DNA of 34,294 bases, taken from the NCBI GenBank assembly GCA_946412245.1, contig CAMKGM010000034.1, positions 1-34,294 on the forward strand, written 5' to 3'. Position 1 is the first letter of the stretch. Every line of letters begins with the position of its first letter. Below, one piece after another: positions 6,578 to 14,512 of this stretch. This stretch comes from an uncultured Bacteroidales bacterium (GTDB taxonomy: Bacteria; Bacteroidota; Bacteroidia; Bacteroidales; Muribaculaceae). The notes under the pieces were generated by a model. That model did no database searches. It was not told the origin of the DNA and worked only from the letters and a program-made list of their open reading frames with translations. Position numbers and translations under genes: made by a program.

Positions 6578-7750
6578 CTAATATGTGAGACCGAATGCCC
6601 ATAATGGGATAATGCAACCAAAACCCAATTCAATATCGTCCTTGACCACATAACCTTCAGCTACGTCAGCGATTTGTTTTCCACCTTTTTTCCTTCCGCC
6701 AACTTCAAAGGTTTTACCATCTATTTCAAAGTCGCTTATGCGTGAGCCGATTACATCAGTCGTCACACGCATTTGGTTATAGAAGAATGTTTCGCGTATG
6801 TTACCCACATCAGTGCTCTCTACTCCTAGAGTATAGGCCAGGTTCGTGTTGTCAAGATACACTTTTTCAACCTTTCCCACCCCACGCATTCCGCCAGTTT
6901 CATCGCGTAGTTGACCTATCATTCCCGCTTTCTCCATATACAGGAAATAGTCAGGGAGCACATTTCGACTAACCCCGACAATCGTCGCTAATGTATCCAT
7001 GACTGGCTTAAACGGTACGCTTTGGGCTATAACTGTTAGCAGTTTCTTTAACTTCCTTCCTGTCGATGTGTTCATATTGGCATACAATGGAATATCTACC
7101 TCCATGGTTTGATTGATTATTTGCCTTAGAAGCAACTCAAAGTTTCCATCACTCGAAAAAGGATAATAACCACGCTTCAGATAGTCACGGAATAGCGGAA
7201 GTGGGTGGACTATGCCTGGAATACTTGCTTTATTTTCAAGAATTTCTCTGAAGTCATACACAGGCGCTTCAATTTGGTGAAACAAAAGCAAGTACTCTCG
7301 GAACGACAATCCCTGCATCATGAAGATGGGAGCACGACGACTCAAGTCGGCCTGTCCCTTATAAATATCAAGCACTGAAGACCCCGTAAAACCCACCTTG
7401 ACATCAGGGTGGGTGTCATAAATCTGCTTCAATTCCCGTGACCAATTATCATATTTATGGATTTCGTCAATAAATATCTGTTGTCCACCTTCCTTTGCAA
7501 ATTCGTCAACCAAGTCAACAAGCGTGTGCGATGAAAAATACATGTGATCTGCCGAGACATAGAACATTCTTTCCTTGTCACGATGCTCTTTGATATATTG
7601 CAATATCATGGTTGATTTGCCCACACCGCGTGGACCGACCAATCCGAACATTCGTGATTGCCAACTGACTTGGTTATACATATAGCGATGGAATGTAGAT
7701 AGCACCTGTTGCAGTTGCCCTTCCATATAGGTTACTAGTGAAATGTGCAT
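6578..7750 (-). CDS. AAA ATPase with DUF4143 C-terminal domain (AAA_14 family)
   Basis: 390 residues. The N-terminal ATPase has a Walker A loop 'GLVGPRGVGKSTMI' (about residues 36-49), Walker B 'QQIFIDEIHKYDNW' and a sensor-like 'KVGFTGSSVLDI'. The C-terminal half ('RQIINQTMEVDIPLY', 'LPDYFLYMEKAGMIG', 'FFYNQM', 'DFEIDGKTFEVGG') is DUF4143, which is related to PD-(D/E)XK nuclease-like folds. This family is abundant and very mobile in Bacteroidales; no cellular role is established. The upstream region holds a -7 box TATCTTTG (7855-7848, minus strand) without a clear -33 box, overlapped by a dyad operator. The gene is AT-richer than its flanks and sits between two direct repeats, consistent with recent acquisition. 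Family call is firm, function unknown. Confidence 0.9.
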   Translation of the reverse strand: MHISLVTYMEGQLQQVLSTFHRYMYNQVSWQSRMFGLVGPRGVGKSTMILQYIKEHRDKERMFYVSADHMYFSSHTLVDLVDEFAKEGGQQIFIDEIHKYDNWSRELKQIYDTHPDVKVGFTGSSVLDIYKGQADLSRRAPIFMMQGLSFREYLLLFHQIEAPVYDFREILENKASIPGIVHPLPLFRDYLKRGYYPFSSDGNFELLLRQIINQTMEVDIPLYANMNTSTGRKLKKLLTVIAQSVPFKPVMDTLATIVGVSRNVLPDYFLYMEKAGMIGQLRDETGGMRGVGKVEKVYLDNTNLAYTLGVESTDVGNIRETFFYNQMRVTTDVIGSRISDFEIDGKTFEVGGRKKGGKQIADVAEGYVVKDDIELGFGCIIPLWAFGLTY

Positions 7751-7860
7751 AGCTGTAACTATTTTATGTTTTTACATTTATCGGAAATTATCCTGAAAAG
7801 TCATTCGTTATTATCTCTTTAAAAAGCAAAAATAGGATTTCCAAGCGCAAAGATATAAAA

Positions 7861-7883
7861 AATTGCACTATCGTAGTGCAATT
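7861..7883. promoter_or_regulatory. dyad operator 1 upstream of the ATPase gene
   Basis: AATTGCACTA-TCG-TAGTGCAATT is a perfect inverted repeat with 10-bp arms and a 3-base centre. It begins 6 bases upstream of the minus-strand -7 box TATCTTTG (7855-7848) and covers where the -33 element should be. Because it lies upstream of the predicted transcript start it is more likely a protein-binding site than an RNA hairpin. Confidence 0.6.
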
Positions 7884-7892
7884 TTATCAAAA

Positions 7893-7915
7893 TTTTGCAC
7901 TATAACAGTGCAAAA
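7893..7915. promoter_or_regulatory. dyad operator 2 upstream of the ATPase gene
   Basis: TTTTGCACT-ATAAC-AGTGCAAAA shares the TTGCACTAT...AGTGCAA core with operator 1. The two centres are 32 bp apart, about three helical turns, so bound proteins would sit on the same face of the DNA. Confidence 0.6.
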
Positions 7916-8055
7916 ATACCCCAATAAAAGAGTTTGGGCAATATAAATTGAATAATTCCGCTAATATGCCAATCTCACAAATAAGTAAGGCATATTGAGG
8001 CCCAAAAACAACAAAGGCACCGCATATAGTTGATTTTGCAGTGTCTTAATTGCTG

Positions 8056-8078
8056 TTTAACCCAAATCGGTCATTAGG
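8056..8078 (+). repeat. 23-bp direct repeat, right copy
   Basis: Identical over 23 bases to 6507-6529, in the same orientation. It ends 9 bases from the 3' end of the tRNA-Arg gene. No integrase or transposase gene lies between the copies. Confidence 0.8.
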
Positions 8079-8087
8079 ATTTAAGAG

Positions 8088-8159
8088 TACTTCCACTGGG
8101 AATCGAACCCAGATTTTAGGTTTAGGAAACCCACGTTCTATCCGTTGAACTATGGAAGC
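8088..8159 (-). tRNA. tRNA-Arg (anticodon CCT)
   Basis: Read on the minus strand from 8159: the acceptor arm GCTTCCA pairs with TGGAAGT, followed by discriminator A. A D-arm GTTC...GAAC, an anticodon arm TGGGT/ACCTA with loop TTCCTAA (anticodon CCT, reading AGG), and a T-arm TGGGT-TCGATTC-CCAG type complete the cloverleaf. The CCA end is not encoded. A strong promoter lies just upstream. Confidence 0.92.
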
Positions 8160-8186
8160 ATTCTTAACATATTGCTTATCCCGGCG

Positions 8187-8217
8187 CAAAGTTACAACTA
8201 TTCTTCCACTTTTCAAA
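8187..8217 (-). promoter_or_regulatory. promoter of tRNA-Arg
   Basis: On the minus strand TTTG (8217-8214) is followed after 19 bases by TAACTTTG (8194-8187), a full consensus Bacteroidota promoter. Transcription would start some 20 bases before the tRNA. Confidence 0.8.
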
Positions 8218-8240
8218 AATTTCTCTCATACCCCCTACAT

Positions 8241-8278
8241 AATAAAGGTCACAATCCACAGTGGATGTGACCTTTATT
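8241..8278 (-). terminator. long hairpin after pckA, probable terminator
   Basis: AATAAAGGTCACA (8241-8253) and TGTGACCTTTATT (8266-8278) form a 13-bp stem with a loop that can itself pair (TCC/GGA). It lies about 110 bases past the pckA stop and before the tRNA promoter. The A/T-rich ends of the stem supply short T runs in both directions, so it may work both ways. Confidence 0.65.
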
Positions 8279-8386
8279 GAAATATAGAATCTTGTTTTAT
8301 TATAGTCTAACGCTATGATTCAGCCCCTTGACTGTGGCTGAGGACATTTGGGTCCAAAACGCATTTAGCTTCTATTAACCCACGAA

Positions 8387-10003
8387 TTAGAGCTGAGGAC
8401 CGGCGGCAACCAGTTTCTTGCCAGCCTCGTTGCTCTCATACTTCTTGAAGTTGTTGATGAAGCGGCTTGCGAGGTCCTTGGCCTTCTCTTCCCACTCGGC
8501 AGCGTTAGCATAGGTGTCGCGGGGATCGAGGATGCCGGAATCTACGCCCTCGAGCTGGGTGGGCACCACAAAGTTGAAGTAAGGAATCATCTTCGTGGGA
8601 GCCTTGTCGATGCTGTGGTTCAGGATGGCGTCGATGATACCGCGAGTGTCGCGAATCGAGATGCGCTTGCCTGTGCCGTTCCAGCCGGTGTTCACCAAGT
8701 AAGCCTTGGCACCGCTCTTCTCCATGCGTTTCACCAGTTCCTCGGCATACTTGGTAGGATGCAGTTCCAGGAAGGCCTGGCCAAAGCATGCGCTGAAGGT
8801 GGGAGTAGGCTCGGTGATGCCGCGCTCGGTGCCTGCCAACTTGGCGGTGAAGCCCGAGAGGAAGTAGTACTTGGTCTGCTCGCTGTCGAGAATTGACACG
8901 GGAGGCAGCACACCAAATGCGTCGGCGCTCAGGAAGATCACCTGCTTGGCGGCGGGACCGTGGCTATAAGGGCGCTGAATGTTCTTGATGTGATAGATGG
9001 GGTAAGAAACGCGGGTGTTCTCGGTAACGCTCTTGTCGGCGAAGTCGATCTTGCCGTTTTCGTCAACGGTCACGTTTTCGAGCAGTGCGTCGCGGCGAAT
9101 AGCGTTGTAGATGTCGGGCTCAGCGTCCTTGTCCAGGTTAATCACCTTAGCGTAGCAGCCGCCTTCGAAGTTAAACACGCCCTCGTCGTCCCAGCCGTGC
9201 TCGTCGTCGCCGATGAGTTTGCGCTTGGGGTCGGTCGACAAAGTGGTCTTGCCGGTGCCCGAAAGGCCGAAGAAGATGGCGGTGTTCTCGCCGTTCATGT
9301 CGGTGTTGGCCGAGCAGTGCATAGCAGCAATGCCCTTGAGCGGCAGGAAGTAGTTCATCATTGAGAAGAGGCCCTTCTTCATCTCGCCACCATACCAGGT
9401 GTTCAGAATCACCTGCTCCTTGCTGGTCACGTTGAAGACCACAGCGGTGTCGCTGTTCAAGCCCAGTTCCTTGTAGTTCTCAACGCGAGCCTTCGATGCG
9501 TTGTAGACCACGAAGTCAGGTTCCTGATCAAATTCCTCCTCGTTCTGAGGACGGATGAACATATTGGTCACAAAGTGAGCCTGCCATGCCACTTCCATGA
9601 TGAAGCGCACTTTCATGCGAGTGTCCTTGTGTGTACCGCAGAATCCGTCGACCACATAGAGTTTCTTGTTCGACAACTCTTTCTTGGCGAGTTCCTTCAC
9701 GGCTGCCCAAGTCTCTTGCGAAGCAGGCTTGTTATCGTTCTTGTATTCAGGGGTGGTCCACCACACGGTGTCGCGAGAGTTCTCGTCCATGACGATGAAT
9801 TTATCTTTAGGCGAGCGGCCGGTGAACACGCCGGTCATCACATTGATGGCACCCAGTTCGGTCTCTTGACCCACATCAAATCCCTTGAGTCCGGGTTTCG
9901 TCTCCTCATTGAACAACACTTCATAGGAAGGATTGTAGAGAACCTCGGTAGTACCCGTAATACCATACTTTGTTTCTAAGTCTTTTTTGTTAAACCTTGC
10001 CAT
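8387..10003 (-). CDS. pckA: phosphoenolpyruvate carboxykinase (ATP)
   Basis: 538 residues, the usual length. The enzyme interconverts oxaloacetate + ATP and phosphoenolpyruvate + CO2 + ADP in the cytoplasm; in gut Bacteroidales it mostly runs toward oxaloacetate, fixing CO2 on the route to fumarate and succinate. Visible signatures: '[10 protein letters not shown]' near residue 60, '[18 protein letters not shown]' (metal/substrate site), the kinase loop '[13 protein letters not shown]' near 244-256, 'LIGDDEHGW' and 'FEGGCYAK'. The start at 10003 opens with '[15 protein letters not shown]'. Upstream, TAATTTTG (10067-10060, minus strand) matches the -7 consensus, though no clear -33 partner is seen. 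It is a single-gene unit with a hairpin downstream. Confidence 0.97.
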   Translation of the reverse strand: MARFNKKDLETKYGITGTTEVLYNPSYEVLFNEETKPGLKGFDVGQETELGAINVMTGVFTGRSPKDKFIVMDENSRDTVWWTTPEYKNDNKPASQETWAAVKELAKKELSNKKLYVVDGFCGTHKDTRMKVRFIMEVAWQAHFVTNMFIRPQNEEEFDQEPDFVVYNASKARVENYKELGLNSDTAVVFNVTSKEQVILNTWYGGEMKKGLFSMMNYFLPLKGIAAMHCSANTDMNGENTAIFFGLSGTGKTTLSTDPKRKLIGDDEHGWDDEGVFNFEGGCYAKVINLDKDAEPDIYNAIRRDALLENVTVDENGKIDFADKSVTENTRVSYPIYHIKNIQRPYSHGPAAKQVIFLSADAFGVLPPVSILDSEQTKYYFLSGFTAKLAGTERGITEPTPTFSACFGQAFLELHPTKYAEELVKRMEKSGAKAYLVNTGWNGTGKRISIRDTRGIIDAILNHSIDKAPTKMIPYFNFVVPTQLEGVDSGILDPRDTYANAAEWEEKAKDLASRFINNFKKYESNEAGKKLVAAGPQL

Positions 10004-10235
10004 TTTCTTAAAGAGTTTAAGTTATTTATTGATTTAGTTATATCTCAAGTTTTAGGCTACAAAATTAGTCATTTATTTTGCGATAGCATAATTTAATTAA
10101 AGAAATTTTTCCGTAATTTGTTTTTTTATATTTTTTTAACCCATAAAGCAGTTAGATTCGCTGAATAGTTATCGGTTAGAACCATCGCAAAACACTAACG
10201 AAACACTGGTTTTCAAAAAAAAGGTAGGTTAAGGC

Positions 10236-10265
10236 TTGCCTATTACAAAAAAGTGCTTACCTTTG
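10236..10265 (+). promoter_or_regulatory. promoter of the metK transcript
   Basis: TTG (10236-10238), 19 bases, then TACCTTTG (10258-10265). The transcript would start just before the SAM-II aptamer, leaving a leader of about 170 bases before metK. Confidence 0.8.
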
Positions 10266-10283
10266 CAGCCTGAAATATTAACA

Positions 10284-10335
10284 CGGTGGAAAAATTTGGC
10301 TGCTTGCAACCACTTGAAAAAATGCTAAAACTGCG
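10284..10335 (+). promoter_or_regulatory. SAM-II riboswitch aptamer upstream of metK
   Basis: The element fits the SAM-II pseudoknot plan. P1 is GGTGG (10285-10289) with CCACT (10310-10314). The loop ends in the conserved CTTGCAA just before the 3' arm of P1. A linker TTGAAAAAAT then leads to GCTAAAA (10324-10330). The pseudoknot helix forms between TTTGGC (10295-10300) and GCTAAA (10324-10329), with one G-U pair. It sits directly behind the promoter and upstream of S-adenosylmethionine synthetase, the enzyme that makes the ligand, so feedback control by SAM is the natural reading. Confidence 0.82.
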
Positions 10336-10368
10336 AAGACTTCCCTCAACCTTTCACAGCACAATTAG

Positions 10369-10411
10369 CGTTCTTTTTCAATGCAGATGACAAAGAGCGG
10401 AAAAATTTTTT
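10369..10411 (+). terminator. candidate attenuator terminator between SAM-II aptamer and metK
   Basis: CGTTCTTT (10369-10376) pairs with AAAGAGCG (10392-10399), 8 bp with one G-U, loop 15 bases, followed by GAAAAATTTTTT. It lies 34 bases after the aptamer and 33 before the start codon. This is the right place for an expression platform working by termination, although SAM-II elements more often mask the ribosome site. Moderate stem strength. Confidence 0.45.
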
Positions 10412-10444
10412 CATAAATTATTAATAATTAATTTTTAATGCTTT

Positions 10445-11743
10445 ATGGAAAAAAAGAATTATTTTTTTACATCCGAATCGGTTTCGGAGGGACACCCCGA
10501 CAAGGTGGCAGACCAAATCAGCGATGCGATTTTGGACCAGTTCCTCGCCTTTGACCCACAGTCGAAGGTAGCCTGTGAAACCATGGTGACTACCGGCCAA
10601 GTGATTGTAGCCGGTGAAGTGAAATCGAATGCCTACATTGACTTGATGGACGTGACCCGTCAGGTGATTTCGAAGATAGGCTACACCAAGAGTGAATACA
10701 AGTTTGATGCCGACGCTTGCGGAGTGCTCTCTGCCCTGCATGAGCAGTCGCCCGACATTAATCGCGGTGTGGAGCGCACCAGCCACGAGGATCAAGGAGC
10801 CGGCGACCAAGGCATGATGTTTGGCTACGCGTGCAACGAAACGCCCGACTTGATGCCGCTGTCTCTTAGTTTGTCGCACTTGCTCATGCGCGAACTCGCC
10901 GAGTTGCGCAAGGGCAAACTGCTGCCCTACCTGCGTCCCGATGCCAAGAGTCAGGTGACGGTGGAGTACGATGGCGAGACTCACAAGCCCGTGCGTATTC
11001 ACACCATTGTAATCAGCACCCAGCACGACGAGTTTGAGAAGCCCGAGGATAATACTCCCGAGGCACAAGAACGCGCCGACAAGGCAATGCTTAACCGCAT
11101 CGAGAACGACATCAAGACCATTCTACTGCCTCGCGTGTTGCGCAGGGTGAAAGAAGAGGAGCAAGCCTTGTTCGACGAGAATCTCAAACTCTATGTAAAC
11201 CCCACGGGCAAGTTCGTCATAGGTGGACCTCACGGCGACACCGGACTCACCGGACGCAAAATCATTGTTGATACTTACGGCGGACGCGGAGCGCACGGTG
11301 GCGGCGCCTTCTCCGGCAAAGACCCCAGCAAGGTGGACCGCAGCGCAGCCTACGCCGCACGTCACATCGCCAAGAATGCTGTCGCAGCCGGCATTGCCGA
11401 CGAAATGCTTGTGCAAATCTCCTATGCCATTGGCAAGGCCGACCCTGTGAGCTTCTATGTAAATACCTATGGTACAAGTCATGTAGACATGACCGACAGT
11501 GAAATTGCTCAAGTGCTGCAAGGCATCTTCAACATGCGCCCCCACGCCATTGAAGAACGGCTCAAACTGCGCATGCCCATCTACGAAGAAACCGCAGCCT
11601 ACGGACACATGGGACGCACCCCCAAGGTGGTCACAAAGCACTTCAGCTCCAAGTACGAAGGCGAACGCACCATGCAGGTGGAGCTCTTCACTTGGGAGAA
11701 ACTTGACTACGTCGAAAAGCTCAAAAACGCCTTTCATCTTTGA
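10445..11743 (+). CDS. metK: S-adenosylmethionine synthetase
   Basis: 432 residues. Makes SAM from methionine and ATP in the cytoplasm. The N-terminus '[24 protein letters not shown]' is diagnostic, followed by '[20 protein letters not shown]' (ATP/methionine loop region) and the phosphate-binding '[28 protein letters not shown]'. It is slightly longer than the ~390-residue enzymes of proteobacteria, as usual for Bacteroidales, which carry an insert in the middle ('[16 protein letters not shown]'). The ATG at 10445 gives the standard N-terminus; an ATG 7 bases earlier is out of frame. The gene is preceded by a strong promoter, a SAM-II aptamer and a possible terminator, so it is probably repressed when SAM is plentiful. 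Confidence 0.97.
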   Translation: MEKKNYFFTSESVSEGHPDKVADQISDAILDQFLAFDPQSKVACETMVTTGQVIVAGEVKSNAYIDLMDVTRQVISKIGYTKSEYKFDADACGVLSALHEQSPDINRGVERTSHEDQGAGDQGMMFGYACNETPDLMPLSLSLSHLLMRELAELRKGKLLPYLRPDAKSQVTVEYDGETHKPVRIHTIVISTQHDEFEKPEDNTPEAQERADKAMLNRIENDIKTILLPRVLRRVKEEEQALFDENLKLYVNPTGKFVIGGPHGDTGLTGRKIIVDTYGGRGAHGGGAFSGKDPSKVDRSAAYAARHIAKNAVAAGIADEMLVQISYAIGKADPVSFYVNTYGTSHVDMTDSEIAQVLQGIFNMRPHAIEERLKLRMPIYEETAAYGHMGRTPKVVTKHFSSKYEGERTMQVELFTWEKLDYVEKLKNAFHL

Positions 11744-11754
11744 AAAAAAGTGAA

Positions 11755-11811
11755 TTTATCGCATTTTAACCCTAAAAAAGTGCGATAAACACAAGTTATT
11801 GATTACTTTTG
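11755..11811 (+). promoter_or_regulatory. inverted repeat and -7 box between metK and the penicillin-binding protein gene
   Basis: TTTATCGCA (11755-11763) and TGCGATAAA (11781-11789) form a 9-bp inverted repeat with a 17-base loop and no T run after it. It is followed by TACTTTTG (11804-11811), a -7 match. The second arm occupies the -33 position, so this may be a promoter with an overlapping operator, or a weak terminator for metK. Confidence 0.4.
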
Positions 11812-11836
11812 CAAAGGTTAACCAACCTTTCAAACG

Positions 11837-14485
11837 ATGGTAAAAAAGAATCCGGGCTGGATTTCACGCATGTGGAGTCGGCTCAAACGCTGGAATCACA
11901 ACTTCTGGCAATGGTATAAAGGCATCTTCAAAGGGCGTCCCTGGTACATCAAGATGCTGTCAGCCTTAGGCACTTTCGTGGTCTGCGTGCTGTTGTTCGT
12001 CATTGCGGTGAGCATTAATTTCCTTTGGTTGTTCGGCAAGTCGCCTTCCATTGGCGAAATCATGCATCCGAAGACCAACAACGCCTCCTATATTTATAGT
12101 GCCGACGGCGAACTGCTGGGTAAGTACTACAGCGAGAACCGAACCCCTGTGAAGTATGAGGAGATAGCTCCTGTCTTCTTCGATGCACTCATCGACACCG
12201 AGGACGAGCGCTTCTACTCCCACCACGGCATTGACTATGGCGGTGTGCTGGCAGCTGTGAAAGACAATTTGATGCACGGCAAGTCGCGTGGAGCGAGCAC
12301 CATCACGCAGCAGTTGGTGAAGAACATGTTCAAGGTGCGCACTAAGTACTCCACCGGATTGCTCGGCAAGATTCCCGGGCTGGGCATACTCATCTCGAAA
12401 ACCAAGGAGTGGATTCTGGCCACGGAGATTGAGCTATTCTATGATAAGAAGGAGATTCTGACCATGTATGCCAACACGGTCGACTTCGGTAACAACTCCT
12501 TCGGTATCAAGACCGCCGCTCGCACCTATTTCAACACATCGCCCGACAGCCTCAATGTGGAGCAATGTGCAGTGCTGGTGGGTCTGCTCAAGGCTACCTC
12601 GGCCTACAACCCCAAACAGAATCCCAAGAACAGCCTGAAACGCCGCAACGTGGTGCTACAAAATATGTACACCCACAATCACCTCACCAAGGCGCAATTT
12701 GACTCCATCTCACAGATTCCTATTGAATTGAAGTTCAACATTGAACGCCCCGACAACGGCAAGGCGCTCTACTTCAAGGAAGCGGTTAAAGAGGAGATGC
12801 GCGACTGGTGCGAGGCCAACGGCGTGGACTTTGAAACCGACGGACTGAAAATCTATACTACGCTCGACTCCCGCATGCAACAGCATGCCGAGGAGGCAGT
12901 CATGGAGCAGATGTATCAGATTCAGCAGTCGTTCAACCATCACTGGGGCAATCAGGACTTTTGGATTGACGAGCACTTCCAAATCATTCCCAACTTCCTG
13001 GAAGACGTGGCATCGCGCAGCGAGGTCTACAAGCAACTTGAGGCCCGATTCCCCAACAACAACGACTCGGTCATCTATCACATGAACCAGCCGCACAAGA
13101 TGCAGTTGTTTGAGTATCAGCGCGACCCCAAGACCGGAAAAATTGTGGGCGGTTACAAGGAAGCCGAGATGAGTTCCATGGACTCCATTCGCTATGCCCT
13201 CAAGTTCATGCACACCGGCTTGGTGGCCATGGACCCACACACCGGCTTCATCAAGGCGTGGGTGGGCGACATAGACTTCAACACCTGGAAATATGACAAG
13301 GTGAAGTCTATGAGGCAACCCGGATCTACGTTCAAACTCTTTGTCTACACAGCCGCCATGGAGGCCGGCATGAACCCCTGCACCCGCTACAAGGACCAGT
13401 ATGTGAGCATGCAGGTCTATAACGAGCAGAAACGTGAGATGGAGACCTACGCGCCCCATAATGCAAATGGCCGCTTCACGAATGCCAACATGACGCTGCG
13501 CCAAGCCTTCGTGCAGAGCATCAACAGCGTTTCGGTGCAAGTGGGTACCGACCCCGCCGTGGGCATGAATCGCGTGGAGACCACTGCCTATGAAATGGGC
13601 ATCAAGTCGCCTCTGCGCCCCGATATGGCCAAGGAAGCCAAGCCCTCACTGTGCTTGGGTGCCATGGACGTGAACCTGCTGGAACTCGTTAATGCCTATG
13701 CCACCGTGGCCGACGGAGGATGGCAACGCCCACCGGTGATGGTGACCCGCATCGTGCGTCAGGAGCCCGACGGCTCTGAAACAGAGATTTACAATTATCG
13801 CGAGTATGCCGAGAAACACCAAGCCATCACGGCACGCAGTGCCTACTTGATGCAACGCATGCTCATAGCCGGCACGACCGACCCCGGCGGCACTTCCATG
13901 AGTCTAAACCGCTTTGTGGGACGCTATTCGTCGGCCTATAGTGGTGGACGCACCGACTTTGGCGGCAAGACCGGCACCAGTAACAATCATAGCGATGCCT
14001 GGTTTGTAGGCGTGACACCACGGCTTGTAACCGGCGTGTGGGTGGGCGGCGAATACCGTAGCATTCACTTCCGCACCGGTAAATTGGGTCAAGGCAGCCG
14101 CACGGCATTGCCCGTGTGCGGAGCCTTCTTTGAAAAGGTGTGGAACGATCCGCAACTGCGTCCTTTGGTCGAGGCACGTTTCCGCAATGTGGGCATCAGC
14201 GAGACTGAGTACAATTGCGACAACCTGCCCGCTCTTGAGGAATATGACTTCGAAGACAGTACACTCTACTACTACGAGGAATATGCCGACGACTCGCTCG
14301 ACCTCAACTACCCACAACCGGTTGAGGAACCGGCGCCGACGACTCCCACCAACCCCGAGCAGGCCACCGCTCCCGAAAATACAACCACTCAGCAAGGTAA
14401 CAACGGCAACAAACCCGCTGTTCCGCCAAGACCCGCGGCGACAGAACCTGCGAAGGCTCCGGTTCCCGAGCCCAAACAAAACTGA
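11837..14485 (+). CDS. bifunctional class A penicillin-binding protein (PBP1A type)
   Basis: 882 residues. A basic cytoplasmic N-terminus and one membrane helix (about 40-65, 'ALGTFVVCVLLFVIAVSIN') precede the GT51 transglycosylase domain, with catalytic Glu in 'DTEDERFYSHHG' near residue 122 and 'GASTITQQLVKNMF'. The transpeptidase domain has the three penicillin-binding motifs: 'STFK' with the active Ser near 497, 'SINS' near 561 and 'KTGT' near 711. It polymerises and crosslinks peptidoglycan at the outer face of the inner membrane. The last ~65 residues are a low-complexity Pro/Thr/Asn/Gln/Ala tail of no recognised fold. The gene starts 93 bases after metK behind a possible own promoter, and nadB follows 27 bases later. 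Confidence 0.95.
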   Translation: MVKKNPGWISRMWSRLKRWNHNFWQWYKGIFKGRPWYIKMLSALGTFVVCVLLFVIAVSINFLWLFGKSPSIGEIMHPKTNNASYIYSADGELLGKYYSENRTPVKYEEIAPVFFDALIDTEDERFYSHHGIDYGGVLAAVKDNLMHGKSRGASTITQQLVKNMFKVRTKYSTGLLGKIPGLGILISKTKEWILATEIELFYDKKEILTMYANTVDFGNNSFGIKTAARTYFNTSPDSLNVEQCAVLVGLLKATSAYNPKQNPKNSLKRRNVVLQNMYTHNHLTKAQFDSISQIPIELKFNIERPDNGKALYFKEAVKEEMRDWCEANGVDFETDGLKIYTTLDSRMQQHAEEAVMEQMYQIQQSFNHHWGNQDFWIDEHFQIIPNFLEDVASRSEVYKQLEARFPNNNDSVIYHMNQPHKMQLFEYQRDPKTGKIVGGYKEAEMSSMDSIRYALKFMHTGLVAMDPHTGFIKAWVGDIDFNTWKYDKVKSMRQPGSTFKLFVYTAAMEAGMNPCTRYKDQYVSMQVYNEQKREMETYAPHNANGRFTNANMTLRQAFVQSINSVSVQVGTDPAVGMNRVETTAYEMGIKSPLRPDMAKEAKPSLCLGAMDVNLLELVNAYATVADGGWQRPPVMVTRIVRQEPDGSETEIYNYREYAEKHQAITARSAYLMQRMLIAGTTDPGGTSMSLNRFVGRYSSAYSGGRTDFGGKTGTSNNHSDAWFVGVTPRLVTGVWVGGEYRSIHFRTGKLGQGSRTALPVCGAFFEKVWNDPQLRPLVEARFRNVGISETEYNCDNLPALEEYDFEDSTLYYYEEYADDSLDLNYPQPVEEPAPTTPTNPEQATAPENTTTQQGNNGNKPAVPPRPAATEPAKAPVPEPKQN

Positions 14486-14512
14486 ACATCAAACATTTAA
14501 CGATAATATATT

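Noticed and set aside
6507-8078. Insertion sequence
   Set aside because: No transposase or integrase, no terminal inverted repeats at the ends; only direct repeats and a DUF4143 ATPase.
12710-13540. 276-codon minus-strand ORF opposite the penicillin-binding protein
   Set aside because: Antisense to an unmistakable GT51/transpeptidase gene; no motifs of its own.
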